Source: Porites lobata (taxonomy: Eukaryota; Cnidaria; Anthozoa; Scleractinia; Poritidae). From it: a stretch of 64,000 nt of DNA. The stretch covers positions 1,239,501-1,303,500 of the forward strand of contig CALNXK010000007.1 in assembly GCA_942486035.1 (NCBI GenBank). The letters are read 5' to 3'. This document shows positions 31,909-44,544 of this stretch, one piece after another (within the stretch, counting starts at the first letter, position 1; every line of letters begins with the position of its first letter). Position numbers and translations under genes: made by a program. The notes below the pieces were generated by a model, which ran no database searches, was not told where the DNA came from, and worked only from the letters and a program-made list of their open reading frames with translations.

Positions 31909-34900
31909 TCACCGGCAAACGTGTTTATTAACTACTCTTTCACAAGTCTTGCAGTTTACTCGGCAACACCAATGAAACGTGCACGTACAATCGTAGCTCT
32001 CAGGGACTTGAAAGGTATTGTAGCCGCGCCCACAACACAAAATCCTGCAATTCCCGGGACCTGGGGCGGTCTTGTAACAGCGTCTTCCCGTGGTACCCAA
32101 CGATCCCGTGATGCTGTTGGGCACGCAATAGTCCGGGGACTCTACCAAGAACCAAAGATCATCTTTTAATAGCTCTTCTGTCTTTTTCCCATCGACCGCA
32201 ACGAGCTGGTTTTCGCTCTGATGGATTGTTACTCTGACAGCGTTGTAATATTTTGCACGAAGATACGCACCTACCACACCAAACGGCCTTACCATTCTGT
32301 AGCACGTCCTATACGTGCACGAATCTGAAATTCCGTGGCACTTGCAGACCGGTCTCATATGGATCTTCACAGCCTACGTAAAGCAAAAAGAAACACAGTC
32401 GAACCCTCTTGTAAGCGACCAACCAAAATGCCAAGATTTAGGGTTTGCTTACGGGAGGTGGTCGCGTACGGGCGTCCAACCACAAGGGGTCTCTTCCGGG
32501 AATGGGTTCCGACACATCTTACTTGTGGAAGAGAATTCATTGCATGCAATTTCTAAATTATGATACAGTGTTCAGTTCCCTGTTTATATCACCAAAAGTT
32601 CTTTGTATGATCTATAAGTATAGTACATATGATCTATAAGTATAGTACATTTACAGCAAACATAGAGATCAGACCACTCGTCAAGTGGCCTGGTCGCTTA
32701 CAAGAGTTTAACAACAATGAAAATTGTAAAAATAGTTGCTCCAAAAGCGGTGGCGGCAAGTCCCGGCCGCTTACGAAAGGTGGTCGCTTTATACGAGAGG
32801 CCAGGTTTCAATTGTAGGCTTTGACTGGGAAAATTTTTGGTGTTTTGGATGAGTGCTCTCTTAGGGGAAATCGTCGCTTACGAGAGGTGCTCGTACATGG
32901 AGGTGCGACAGTATTTCTTATGAAAATAACTCGGCCAAAAGGATACTAACTAAACAATGTTTCTCTAGAGATATTTTTTATAGCTATATTTCGTCATGTT
33001 CGTGTATCCGTAGAACGCACTGACAAGTCTGGTGCTGTTAACTGCCATTACCACGCAGCCGGACTGGCCATTAGGATGCAGGCACGCACAAAAAACGAAT
33101 CGTAAATCCACCCAAAAACACAAAGATGATGAAAGAATATATGAAATATTCCAAAATTGTGTCTGAAAGTTGAAGACGACAAGTAGAACCCTGTGAGGTT
33201 GGACAGCTGTCACGTGGCTATTTCTGACCAATGAGAGATTTGTCGCCGTTAAAATGCTCATGGCGGACGCGGGAAAATTCAGTTCGAGTTACTTTGGCTC
33301 AATAATTTTGCCTTTCTTCCGTTCCGCGAAAGAAGAAAAGGCAATAAAATTGTGATGTCAGATCCTAATAAACTAAGATTGTATAAGTCCGTTTCTGTCA
33401 TTCAAACCCATGTTCATATTTTTGCCAACATTTAACCATTATCTGTATGTGATGTCTTTCAAGAAACCGCACTACCCTGGGCCATGACCCTCGCATCTAT
33501 TTTAGAACAACCCGAGGGTGTTGACAAAAGGGAATAACTTTCTTGCTTTAAAAATAACTTTAGCAGAAACTTAACAGGGCAGAACTAAACTCGCACGTAA
33601 CATAGGAGAAGTGACCCATGGTACCATCACAAATATCCGACGTTCCAATACGGCTATTTTTAGCGACAAGAATTTTGCAACGCATTAAAAACGCTGATTT
33701 CATGGTGATTTTATAGTTCATTAAATCTGTTATGAAAACAATGGAATATAAATGCTATGATAATGGGAAAAAGCGGCTTTCCCATGAAATAAAGGGATTT
33801 AATGTAGGCCAACTAATAAGGCCTCAGTTTATTCAAAGTACTTCCTTTGATTACGCTCAGTAAAAAAGACCTCTTTCCCAATAGAGAAAATCTTTTCCTC
33901 GGAGACTTTAATTCTCATATAAAGTTAGTTTGTTTTAAAACCGTCTTCCTTATACAGTTAAAAGAACTCTAGTGGGAAACCAGTTAAGAAGTAATTTTGT
34001 AATGAAGGGACTTCACTAGACCGTGATTTGATTAAGGTTTTTCAATGGAGGCGTCAAGAGGACAGTACTTATATACATAATGTATTATATACAGACATGA
34101 AAGTATCCGACCCGCCGTAGCTATGATTGTAAACAAGTGAGTACTCAAAGCAAATAGGCTTCTTGAGAAAGCACTTGAGTTAATTAAAACTGGTTTGGGT
34201 CCCTGCGTATAAATGATCACGTCTTATTGAGTGTTATAACTGGCCGGCATTTTGAACTGATTGCAGTGAAGGGAATTGGCCATTTTGTTTTGAAGTTTCT
34301 CGTGCATATATCTGAAAAAAAGAAACATGGCGAGGGCTTGAAAACATGTGGGGGAATAAATAGGGCCACTAAACGATTCTAATTTAGATAGATAAGAACT
34401 TAACTATTTTTGTATGATTCCTTTATTATGTTTGTTTCGAAGACGTTTTAATTGAGATTTCAAACCTCTCTCAGGACTTAATATGGGCAAACGTATTGTG
34501 ATTTCTTCAGTTTTTAGGCGGGGAGGCCTGTTCACACCGAAAAAGTAGTCAAAAATAGGTGGAAAAATAAAATGTTAAGGAAACTCGTTTAGAAGAATCG
34601 GGCACAAAGCTTTAAAATTTGAATTTATCGCAGTTAGTCGTTAGCCTGAGGGTGTGATCAAGAGCAGAGAACTAAAGACAGAAGGTTGCATAAAAAGGCG
34701 AAAATTGCGTGAAAATGGTTTACCACGTACTCAGTGTTACTAATATGTCTTACTGACACAATCGAACCAAACTATCAGAAAGTTTTTGGGACAAGGTGTT
34801 TTTCAAACAAAAGCAAACAAACAATTAAAGAAACATAAGATGAAGACTTGACAATGATAACTTTATTTACCCTCAGGGCCCGGTTCCTTGAAAGATGGTT

Positions 34901-37900
34901 AAGTTTAACCCAGGATTAAGCCAAATTTCAAGCACGATTTTCTCGTCTAAGAACATGCAACTTGAGGTTACAAAATACTGTTGAGCCTTTACTACGAGAT
35001 ATAGTAATAATAACACAAAATGTTACCCTAAGCAATGCATAGGAATGTAAAATACAAAAACGGAACAAAATGTTAATCCTGGATTAACTCTAATCGGCCT
35101 TTCAGGAACCGGGCCTAGCAGTATTCATAGCAAAGGCTTGTGAGGCCGGGCAAATCAGGGACAGAAACATCCGAGACCCTTCTACAGTTTCTTTCCTGCG
35201 ACTTTTCATAAAGCGCAGTAAGCGAATAACCATCGACACTGCCTGAAAGAGAACCTTAAAATAAGGTAACTTACCAAGTTTAAAGGAGATAAGTCCAAAG
35301 AGAGCGAGGATATTGGTCCACAAAGTGGCGAAATTTTACAGACGTTTGCATGGTGGGGCCACGAGCTTGCCCCCCACCATACAAACGTCTCGTAAAATAA
35401 CGCGACTTTGTGGAGCTATACCTTTGTTAGTTTTCAACAAATCGCTTTCAAACTTGTCAATTTTGCTAATTTTAAGGCGTTCTTTCCCGCCGTGTTGACG
35501 GATTTTCCCTAACTGGTCCCAGCTCAATCTCTCTTGCTCCCAGTCAAAAATTGAATAAATCGTGGAATGGCTTATTAGATGTTGTACTCACATGTCGTCC
35601 CACAAAGTTGTTGTGAAGGTTGATTTTTGCTCTGGCGTCTTGTTCCTTTTCTCGAGAATCTATAAACTCACTGGCGTATTTCAGACCGTATTCAATGTTG
35701 TCATTGCAACCACCCCACTGGAAGCCTCGACCATTTCTTCCTTGATGCCGTGTATTATTGCAAACACATTCTCTCAGTAAACCACGGGCACAAGCTTTTG
35801 TAATTTCGTGAACAACTCCAGAGGAAGTTATAGCATAGACAAAGGCGGTCTCTCGGGAAGCTAAAAAAAAGCCACAACTTTTCAATGTAAGAACTGAATC
35901 AGGAAAAGAAAATGAAACGAGCAATTTGTGCGAACTCTTAGAGGACATAAAAAACAACGATTTATGAAGAGAGGTTGCCTTAGACGATTCACGGTTTTCT
36001 CGTAAGGGCAAGAAAACTGTATTAATAGCAGGAGCCTATGGGCTCTAGTTAGTGGAGCTTTGGCAGATGCAGACCTTCAGATAAGGGGGGACCCGGTCAT
36101 CCGGACCCTAAGATAAGGGGGCTCTTCCCTGGGTAGTGTAGTAGTGTAGAACCACTGAAATAAGCATTTCTCAACGTTTTCGCTACACCAAGCCTTGCAT
36201 GGAGCAAGATAAAAAATGCTGCAAGACAAAATCAAGAAGTTCAAGGGCTATTCAAATAGACAGGGACTTGGCAAATTGTCGCACAAATGCAAGTCCCACG
36301 AGAAATTGCCTTGTCGAACAGGGCATTAACACTTGTGTTACCCTTGGCCCACTTCTGTTTTTGATATATATCAATGACATGCCTAATTGTTTGGAAAAGG
36401 CAAATATTAGAACATTTGCTGATGACACCACTCTCTTCTACTCTTCCAATTCTCTACAGGACCTTGAAAAAACTAAATGAGGAATTCAACCATCTTCTTA
36501 GCTACTGCTCAGCTAATAAACTTTCTGTAAACTTTAAGAAAACCCCTTATATGACAGTCTCCTCCCCCCAAAAAGCAAATAAACTTAAGCTTAGTTTACA
36601 CAATATTGAAGAAAAGAACTACATCAAATACCTAGGTATCTACACTGACAAAAATCTAAATTGGGCTCCCCACATTCAGCACATTAACAGCAAAATATCT
36701 AAAAACTTGGGAATCCTTTTCAGATTACGCCATTTCTTAACTTTAAACACCCTCAAACAAATATATTACTCACTTATCTACCCATACCTTCATTATGGAA
36801 TTATGAGTTGGGGAAACACATACCCAAGTAGATCAACTTAAGTTTAAACAAAACAAAATAAATGTATACGCTGCATATTGTTTAGCCATAATAGAGAAAG
36901 TAGTGCACCCTACCTCAAACTTCTAGATATACGTAGCATAGATAGCATTTTTAAACTCAAAATCTCCTTGCTAGCTCACAAAATCTCACAAAATGAAGCC
37001 AATATCCCTGAAGTGTTTCAAAACTACCTAGTAAAGGTGTCTGATATTCACTCACACAATACCAGATATGCCTCAAATCTTAACTTTCATGTACCACGTG
37101 TAAGGTCAAATTACGGCAAACACGCATTTAAGTTTGCCATAACCAAAACTTGGGAAGAGATTCCTACTAAGGTAAAAACACTTAGCTACTACAAGTTCAA
37201 AAAAGAATATAAGCGAATTCTAGTTAACTCTCAAAGGTAATAATTGTAATATGACTGTCTCACATAACCTGACTGCTGGCATGATCGTCCGTAGTTGCCA
37301 TGGCACCAAGTGCACGTTTATTATGTATTTCCAATCATAATATAGCGGTGGTTAGCTCGAAAGCTAAGCTCCTCTGACCACCGTACACTTCTACCCAAGC
37401 CATTGATTTTCTTTTTTTTTTCCTTCTTCTTCTACTTTATTAGTGTATTTTTACCCTACTATATATAATGTTAATATTTTATTAAGTGTGAATAATAAAA
37501 TTGAATTGAATTGAATTGAATTGTTGGTAGCTTAAAACTTAAACATTTTTAACCATCATTAGCACGAGATATATTCTTTTTTTAACATTCCGTACAATTT
37601 TTTCACGCTGAACTACCATAACGGCAATTAAGAAATTTCTTTACCTTTTCGCAGAACTTTACCGAAAAGGCTGACATCACGAGAAATTGTAGAACAATTC
37701 CATAATTCCATCTTGAGTTGTTTCTTGCATTCGGTTATACCAAGTTTTGCACCCTTTCCAACACTGATCGCAATATCAGGATATCCTTCACAAAACTGTC
37801 TCTGTTCCTTAACTAAACCAGACATGCTACACATTACCTTGGCATCAAGGTCGTGTACTTGAGACATACTCCTGTTGAAACAAACGTGCAAATTAACTAT

Positions 37901-38032
37901 TGCCAAAACGGTTTCACTTATGAGCTAAAATTCTAATAATCATTAAGACGTTTAAACTTACCACCAATGAGAATAAGAAAGTATTGGAAACGTTAACTGA
38001 AAAACAGCGTAAAAGCAGGTCGAGTTCCGCAT
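31909..38032 (-). CDS. Wnt2-like secreted ligand, gene 2 of 4
   Basis: Exons on the minus strand: 38032-37962, 37871-37645, 35860-35592, 32373-31909; 1032 nt, 343 aa, same phases as gene 1. It has the signal peptide CFYAVFQLTFPILSYS, then WNCST, SRETAFVYAI, WGGCNDN, CKCHGISDSC, SPDYC, CCGRGYNT and FHWCC, with 24 cysteines by my count. The residue after the acylated serine is Asp; the family usually has Gly. Exon 3 differs from gene 1 at one residue only (NNTR against NNTW), whereas exon 2 differs at about 11 of 76, so divergence is patchy. Intron 2 carries a truncated non-LTR retrotransposon absent from gene 1. It appears intact and probably functional. Confidence 0.92.
32395..32912. mobile_element. 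MITE in intron 3 of Wnt gene 2 (ACAGTCG ends)
   Basis: Same insertion as 21006-21492, with ends ACAGTCGAACCCTC / GTGCGACAGT. It carries a small local duplication of GATCTATAAGTATAGTACAT near 32610-32650 not seen in gene 1. Confidence 0.7.
34877..35115. mobile_element. 239-bp MITE unique to copy 2, GGCCCGGTTCC ends
   Basis: Ends GGCCCGGTTCCTTGAAAG / CTTTCAGGAACCGGGCC, then GGTTAAG and CCAGGATTA with inverse partners. Copy 1 is uninterrupted at the same place (CCTCAGAAGTATTC at 23467). A weaker relative is at 47184-47410. Confidence 0.8.
36334..37522 (+). mobile_element. 5'-truncated CR1/L2-like non-LTR retrotransposon
   Basis: Plus-strand reverse transcriptase remnant inside Wnt gene 2 intron 2. 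Visible parts are PLLFLIYINDMP, the catalytic FADDTTLFYS (F-A-D-D box), LSVNFKKT, YLGIYTDKNLNW, HI..I..KISKNLGIL and SWGNTYPS. A frame break near 36470 and another near 36840 divide the frame, and everything before the palm domain is missing, so it is dead. The 3' end is AATAATAAAATTGAATTGAA with a TTGAA repeat tail, typical of CR1-group LINEs. Duplication copy 1 shows the empty site (CATTAACACTGTTGG at about 24760), so insertion followed the duplication. Confidence 0.85.
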
Positions 38033-38300
38033 CTTCTTTTACACGTATCTGTGCGTGATTCTTGCGCGCAGTTTAAAAAGAATCTCGCGCATGTCTGAAT
38101 GATAACTGAATGATCAAAACTGAATGATCACGCTACAATGAGCTTTTCCGATTCAGTGAAAAGCATTCTTGCTCTTTCAGCCATGCCAAGTAAGTAACAA
38201 TTCATGATTGACAATAACGAAACATCATATAAGATACCGTTTACTGAATACGCATCCGGTCTCTTCAACAGCCCATCAAGAAAATGCTCGTCGTCGACTC

Positions 38301-38340
38301 CATATAAGCAAATCCCACTTCAGAGGCGGTAGTTTTAAAA
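38301..38340 (-). promoter_or_regulatory. conserved proximal block upstream of Wnt gene 2
   Basis: CATATAAGCAAATCCCACTT then CAGAGGCGGTAGTTTTAAAA (plus-strand order), 269-308 bp before the ATG; counterpart of 25541-25581. Confidence 0.5.
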
Positions 38341-38671
38341 GAGTACGTATTAGAGCAAGAGAGTATAATTGATAAGAGTTGGTTTATCAGCAAAACCGTT
38401 TAAGTGAATTAGTTAAGGGATATTTTTAATTCGTAAACACTCAAATGTCAGGTCTTTTAGCCCCAGGTACTAAGTCTTCTTATCTTTTTTCGTAGAAGTA
38501 ATAAATACTTATCTCGCCAAATTTCAATTTCAAAACTAACGCCCTCAAAAAATATTTTCGGCTTAAAAATCATAATGATAATAGACTGTAATAATTAATA
38601 AGTGGAACCCATCTCCCCAAGGAGGTTTTCAGTGGGGCCTCTATTATGTCTATAAATGCCTGTCCTGCAAG

Positions 38672-38943
38672 CATAGTTGTTAGAGGAGACTGGTTATGAA
38701 AAGCGGCAAACATCAATGATAAGAACAACAGTGCTGCAGTTTATGTTGGAAGTACCGTGAAAGTGCACAATCCTTTGTTTTCTGTTGGCAAATTGTTACG
38801 GAATAAATTAATGCAACGTTTTTATTGGTCAATACAATAAAAATGATAGGAATTGTTTTGAACGTTGTGCACTTTCAGGTCCACAAAAACATATAACAAA
38901 GGAGTCTGACGGGTTTCATAACCATTCCACTCAATTACCTATG
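38672..38943. mobile_element. 272-bp MITE unique to copy 2, 7-bp target duplication
   Basis: CTGCAAG is repeated at 38665-38671 and 38944-38950, while copy 1 has it once (about 25998). Ends CATAG...TGGTTATGAAA / TTTCATAACCA...CTATG, with inner GTGCAC near both halves (GAAAGTGCACAA and TTGTGCACTTTC). Confidence 0.75.
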
Positions 38944-38982
38944 CTGCAAGTAAAAAAAATTGAAAGCAGACTTTTGACAAAG

Positions 38983-39456
38983 GTTAGCATTAGGTAACAT
39001 CGGCTGAAGTCAGATTGTTTCTTTCGGTAAAAGTACATGAAGAACAACTTAAGTCCAACTTAAGTGTGTAATATAAAAGTGAAATAGAAAAACTCCACTG
39101 TGATGCTTTGAACCCGGGTCACTTGCTTTATAGCCTACATCCATATCTACTACACCATCGAGGACTAGCTGCCAAATCCAGTAATTTTTAAAATATACAT
39201 GTTCTTATATATGCCGTACCCCATTACAATATTTGAAAGCTAACCGTTTTCAGTTCAGTGCTTAACCCTAATCACTGCAGATCAGTGCTTAACTCTCTAC
39301 TGTGTTCTCTCCATAACTGGCGCTCTGTAGTTTTGGTTTCTTCAGCTATTTTAGCCTCATTCTACATTCCAGTCTCGTTCCATTATGAAAATAATGCGTT
39401 GTGTAAAATTCATAACGTGTCCAATCTGGCTTCACTCGATGTTATCTAATGCTAAC
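38983..39456. mobile_element. 474-bp MITE unique to copy 2, GTTAGCATTAGGTAACATC ends
   Basis: Perfect-looking ends GTTAGCATTAGGTAACATC / GATGTTATCTAATGCTAAC with one mismatch, flanked by TTGACAAAG and TTCACAAAG (9 bp, one mismatch). It is absent from copy 1 (CTTTTCACAAAGGCG at about 26025). Confidence 0.78.
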
Positions 39457-39486
39457 CTTTCACAAAGGCGAAAAAAAGGGGGTAAA

Positions 39487-39524
39487 ATCATCTGATTGGT
39501 TGTCACATGACCACGTGATTTTGC
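39487..39524 (-). promoter_or_regulatory. CCAAT plus E-box block, distal to Wnt gene 2
   Basis: CATCTGATTGGTTGTCACAT followed by GACCACGTGATTTT, same as at 26080. Pushed outward by the two MITEs at 38672 and 38983. Confidence 0.45.
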
Positions 39525-39659
39525 AGACATTGTTCACAAATTAGGAATTTTAAAAGCTTTGATCAACCAGGACTCGCTTTCTTGTAATTTTTTTATTATT
39601 TTAACAGCATTGAAGACAATCCTTTTCTTTAAAAAAAGCCTTATAGAGGGACATCTTTG

Positions 39660-40612
39660 GGTCTCAATGGGGTGGTGGCATTTACGGTTATCGGCTAAAA
39701 TTTTGGCTCTTTTACGGCTATCGGTTAATTTTTTTCAGTTACGTTAACTATAAAGTTAAAAATTAATTTCTTTGTTTCAAAGAGTTAAATATTAATAAAC
39801 CTATATTTTTTTTTTGTATCTTTATAAAAGCAAAATAGATTTCTTACGATCATCTCGGGATGAAATAAGTTATTCTTCTGAAAATTTTTAATATTTCATA
39901 AATCATGCTTTTCGAGTATTCCACTTCTAATATCATTTTACGCATAGAAATGTCAACTACGAAAAAGTTTGTCTTCTTTTGCATCTTGGCGTGATTTCCT
40001 TTTCTTCAGGGGCTACTGATCCGTTCTTCGCGTCGCTTTGTATTTTCTACCCTCTTCTCTTTTTACTACCACGCTAGGGTCTTCACCCTACTGAAGAACA
40101 GATTGTACAACAAACAAAAAAGAACAAGCATACACATTGAGACTCGAACATTTCTGTGACTCTCACATTTACAAGTGTCGGAGCCAAGTTGAGAAGTACG
40201 CGGCTTTGAAGATCTTTGCCGCAGTTTTCTCACTCTCTTAAAATGACATGAACTCTTTGTTTAAAATAGAAACAAAAGGTTAAGCTATTGCCAGTCAACT
40301 AAAATTTTTGTGAGCCATGAAAAGGACCATTCCTCATAAGAGACATAACAGTTTATTTGAATAGAATCTTCTTGAAAAGTAAAACTAGCAGAAACGGGAA
40401 CGTAAAGAGTCAAAGTAGCCGCGAAATAAGAAACACAACCGTTCTAAGTGAGTTTAGCACGTTCCTCAAATTATCAAATCTAAGGAGCAAAATTTTTTTA
40501 CGGTTAACTCTTTTTACCCAATTTACGGCTAACGGTTAAAATGTTTCAATTTTTACGGCTATCGACTAAATTTTGGGTCGTTTTACGCCTATCGGTTAAC
40601 CCCATTGAGGCC
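39660..40612. mobile_element. about 950-bp element unique to copy 2, CAATGGGGT ends
   Basis: Ends TCTCAATGGGGT / ACCCCATTGAGG. Near both ends the unit TTTTACGGCTATCGGTTAA recurs in the same orientation (direct), unlike the other MITEs here. Copy 1 is uninterrupted (about 26245-26285). No coding frame is recognised. Confidence 0.6.
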
Positions 40613-41339
40613 CTCTGAGCAGGAGTTGCACAGAAATTGTCGGCGTTATTTCTGTAATCATCCATCGTTCTGTTGATACCGCTAGTTTCATTACTGGTCG
40701 TAAAATTTACAAAAACAGTTATATATCAACTACATTGCATAGGAAAACTTGTTTGGGTCATGTCCCTCGCACTCTCGTCCGACTTTCGACTACAGCCTAG
40801 TACATAACCGTCACGAATGTCTATTAAACCAAGAGGTCGCAGATTCAAGAACGCTAAGGAACTCTATAACAAGTTTATCGCCATTTCCTTTGAAAGCGCG
40901 TTCAGAAAGAATCATAGACTTTCTTAGGGCTCAAAAATTCTGAAAACATTTTGACCGCCATTTCACTTCGCGAGTCCCAGTAGGGGGCTATGCGGCGGGG
41001 CCTGGGAACTGCTAAAAACTTCCAAACAAACTTCCCAAAAGATCGAGATCTCAGACGCTTTCTAGGCAAAAATAGGTAGCTGCCCTGTGCGAAAATACTA
41101 CCACCCCATTGAGACTCTAACCTCACCAGCTACGCAGGCTAATAAATCACACAACAAGAATTTTTAGGTCTTGGATCTAAATTAGACTTTAGAAAAGAAA
41201 GAGCGCAGATATTATACGACTAAAGATTTAACCCTGGTTTACTTTAAACTTTTAATTCAAGTGACAGCAAAGCTTATGAAAATGCTAGTTCGTTCCGAAG
41301 CATTCACTGGTGCATATTTTTCTTTGGTTACTCGTGTAG

Positions 41340-42156
41340 AAGGCCTAAATGTAATAAAGTCCTAAATGTAATAACATTTTGCACTAAATGTAATAAAGCC
41401 CTAAATGTGATAACTTTTTGCCCTAAATGTAATTAACTCTTAAGACTGATAACATTAGGTCTCTTAAAAATGTTTTAACGACATCAACGGACGTAAGCAA
41501 TACGTCATTTTAAAGGGGCGGTGTCACGGCTGCCTGCTTCATTATGCTAATTTTTTGGGCCAAAAACGAGAGTTGAACCTTTTACCTGATGTACAATATG
41601 AGAAGTAAATTTAGGTACTAGGATTTTTATAGGCCTTTTAAGTTGACCTTTATTTCACCTCAACCAAAAAGGTAAGATTGAAAGTTAGTTATTTCAGCGG
41701 GTTTTTATGTTGCCTTAAACATAACAAAATTACATGAAGCTCATACATTTTGCAAAAGACAAAGGGACCTTTTACCAATGTACAAAATAGCAAATCGAGA
41801 ATTCAACGCATTGTCGCTTACGAAGTTAGCAAAGTTGCAGAATTTTTTATTGTTTTTCCGGGGGGGTCGGGGGCCGCCTTGGTGTAATTTGAACTTTTGG
41901 ATTTTTCAGAAAAACCAAAGCGCGATGGAACTTTTTATTTCCATTTTTGAAAATAGTTCACCAAAAGGGTCTTTTAGGTCGAATAAAATAAGTTATGAAA
42001 TTTTGCAACTGTCGGCGGACTCTCGATATTTACAGTCAGGGCCTCTTAATAAGGCCTAATTAATGTTATCACTCTTAATAGTTTATTACATTTAGGGCAA
42101 AAAGTTATTACATTAAGGACTTTATTACATTTAGGGTCGTTTATTACATTTAGGCC
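41340..42156. mobile_element. element with CCTAAATGTAATAA subterminal arrays, copy B
   Basis: Counterpart of 29781-30577, with matching interior and right flank to about 42345. Its left end has an extra unit. Confidence 0.7.
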
Positions 42157-42529
42157 TCCTACAACTCGTACCTTCAGAGTCGCGGCGAATTTCGGCAACG
42201 TAGATTTCGCTAGCGCTTAAGTTTCTTTCACTGTAACGGTGGAGGTATTTGAGGACGCTTTGAGCAATATGAAGAGATGAGCAAATACTCCTCGCATTCG
42301 ACTTGAATCTGCCCCTACGGGAAAAATGCCGGCGAAAAGTGTCCGCTTGAATTTTTATTGCATGTGACCCAGATAACGGGATGGGAAAATACTTGTCAAT
42401 AAAAAGGCTTGCCGGGTTAAATTTAGCGTTGTTAAGCTGAGCAAAATCACTACTAGTAAGTTGCAGTTGTTATTTTTTATTATTGTTGATGGAAAATGCT
42501 AGAAGAAAATATCAAGTGGAATATTAACC

Positions 42530-42835
42530 TCTTCACGCGCTAACTTTCTGATATTTTTGCTTTACCTGGGTAGCCAGCTCTTTACTGAGCTGTTGTTATC
42601 TGTGGACAGAATAACAATCTCTCCATGGGCTAACTTATAAATTCTGCTTTATCTGGCTAGCCAGCTCTTTACTGAGCTGTTGTTATCTGCGGACAGAATA
42701 ACAATCTCTCCATGCGCTAACTTATAAATTCTGTTTTACCTGGGTAGTCAGCTCTTTACTGAGCTGTTGTTATCTTCTTACCTGTGGGCAGAATATTAAA
42801 ACCCCACCACGCGCTAACTTATATTTTGTTTGTGC
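42530..42835. repeat. about 91-bp tandem repeat, three and a half units
   Basis: The unit contains CAGCTCTTTACTGAGCTGTT and GACAGAATAACAATCTC, at about 42567, 42660 and 42748. A diverged single unit (TAACTGAGCTGTTGTTTTCT) lies at about 43620-43700. Confidence 0.85.
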
Positions 42836-43826
42836 TCGACGAAGGAGAACTGTGATCATGCGAGTACTTTTTACCCGCGGGATCACGCTGTCCTGCGGGT
42901 ACTGTTCTGGATGCCATATGATTTCATGGTTTGTCCGCCTTCTCCTAACGACTGACTGACTAGCTGGGTGGCTCCCGCATTTAGCCTCAATCTCATGCCT
43001 TATCTCCATCGGGAACTGGTATCTATTTTGTGCCACGCTCGTTTACTACCGATGAAACATTGACAAGTTTTTGCTTACAGGAGAGGATTGCTTATCGCTT
43101 TTTCCTTACAACTGAGCTTCGTTGTCCGTATTTTTTTATAGGAACTTAACAACGTATTCGGCACACTGTACAATTTTGCTTTCATGGATGCGATCCTGTT
43201 GTTTACTCAAGGGTTTAGCCAAATATAGTATATGAAATATAAAGGACGCTTTGGTATTTATGAGGCAAAGTGAAAGGGCAATGTATTCCAAAGTGGGAGG
43301 GTAAACAATACGGGAAAATAACACTGATCTCAGTTATTGAGATCATATTGAGGAAGGCCAACTTTTGACAATTGACCTCTGCGATCTACTTCTATTTTAC
43401 GTCTAGAGTTTAGAGTTAGTAGTATAGAGTTTTGATTGTAGTTTGTGGATTAAAACCAGACGTAAAATATCAAGAGAATATGACAACCAGGACATAATAT
43501 CATACTTATCACTCCTTGTACACCCTTACCTCCTCCTCTCACTCCCCCTCCCCCTCCCCTTCCTCCTTGCCTTACCAATCCTCCCTGCCGAACACACTCC
43601 CTTAATTTGCAATTATTACTAGTTTACCTGGATAATCACCTCTTAACTGAGCTGTTGTTTTCTGTGGGCAGAATATATATACACATCCCCACGCGCAAAC
43701 TCAGCAAGCTTAAGCATTTTTTAAAGATGTATTTAATCAGGAGGCGATTAGTTGTCGGCTCCAGATATTATTCGATATTTCATCCTGGCTTCATGATTGA
43801 GGGGAGAAAGAAAGTTAGACCTCTCG

Positions 43827-44040
43827 TAGACTGCGATCAGTCTCTCTTTTTCTCCAGATTTATAGAGGGGAGTGCAAGCGCACGCGAGCGTCGAGCGGCA
43901 AAGCCGCGAGACGCGAGAAACGAGGACGGCTTTTTCCGCACCTCTCCCGCTTAGCGCCTTCAGTCTCGCATGTGTTCATTTTCGTCTCTCGCGCGTTTCG
44001 CTCGACGGACTAAGAAAAAAGAGAGACTGCTCTCAGTCTA
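43827..44040. mobile_element. 214-bp MITE with 9-bp target duplication
   Basis: Ends TAGACTGCGATCAGTCTCTC / GAGAGACTGCTCTCAGTCTA; GACCTCTCG is repeated at 43818-43826 and 44041-44049. The interior is rich in CGCGAGACGC-like palindromes. Confidence 0.82.
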
Positions 44041-44157
44041 GACCTCTCGTGGCTAACTGAACTTTTTTTCTTTTGCAGTGAATTCAACTTACGAAGAGGA
44101 CTATTTGCCTCAACTTTTTTTATCTTTTAAAATAGTGCAGCGTACAGTAATCTCCGT

Positions 44158-44189
44158 TTATTTATTTATTTATTTATTTATTTATTTTT
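44158..44189. repeat. TTTA microsatellite
   Basis: Eight TTTA units. On the minus strand these give AATAAA repeats about 360 nt after the Wnt gene 3 stop, so they could also supply its polyadenylation signal. Confidence 0.85.
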
Positions 44190-44544
44190 GAAAAGAAGTG
44201 CCACATCACGCAAATAACACTTCTGGAATTACTTTAAAAAAAATATTTTCTCTTTTCAATGTGCCGGAAAATTCCTAACCGCAAATAATATAAGCGACAC
44301 CTCGCTCGTACTAACTTTCAACTGTAGGTGCGAACTAAGTTCTTATACTACCTATATTACATCTCTGCTACGGTTATTAGCCTAAATTTTTTGTCGACGC
44401 CTTAGCTCGTCGTGTTAGCTCAAAGCGCGTAACCCAAACAAATTGATAGGTCGCCCTTTAAATTAAGGCCTAGAGACTACTATTAAGGCCTAAGGACTAT
44501 GCAGGCATGTTTAGATTACAACCTTGTGTAAAGCTGCGCTCAAA

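Larger units (their letters stand above)
30767..41338. repeat. segmental duplication, copy 2 (holds Wnt gene 2)
   Basis: Partner of 19396-27005. It is about 3 kb longer because of insertions at 31230-31805, 34877-35115, 36334-37522, 38672-38943, 38983-39456 and 39660-40612, each missing from copy 1. Confidence 0.85.

Noticed and set aside
42770..43036. 88-codon minus-strand frame
   Set aside because: Covers the end of a tandem repeat; no recognisable domain.
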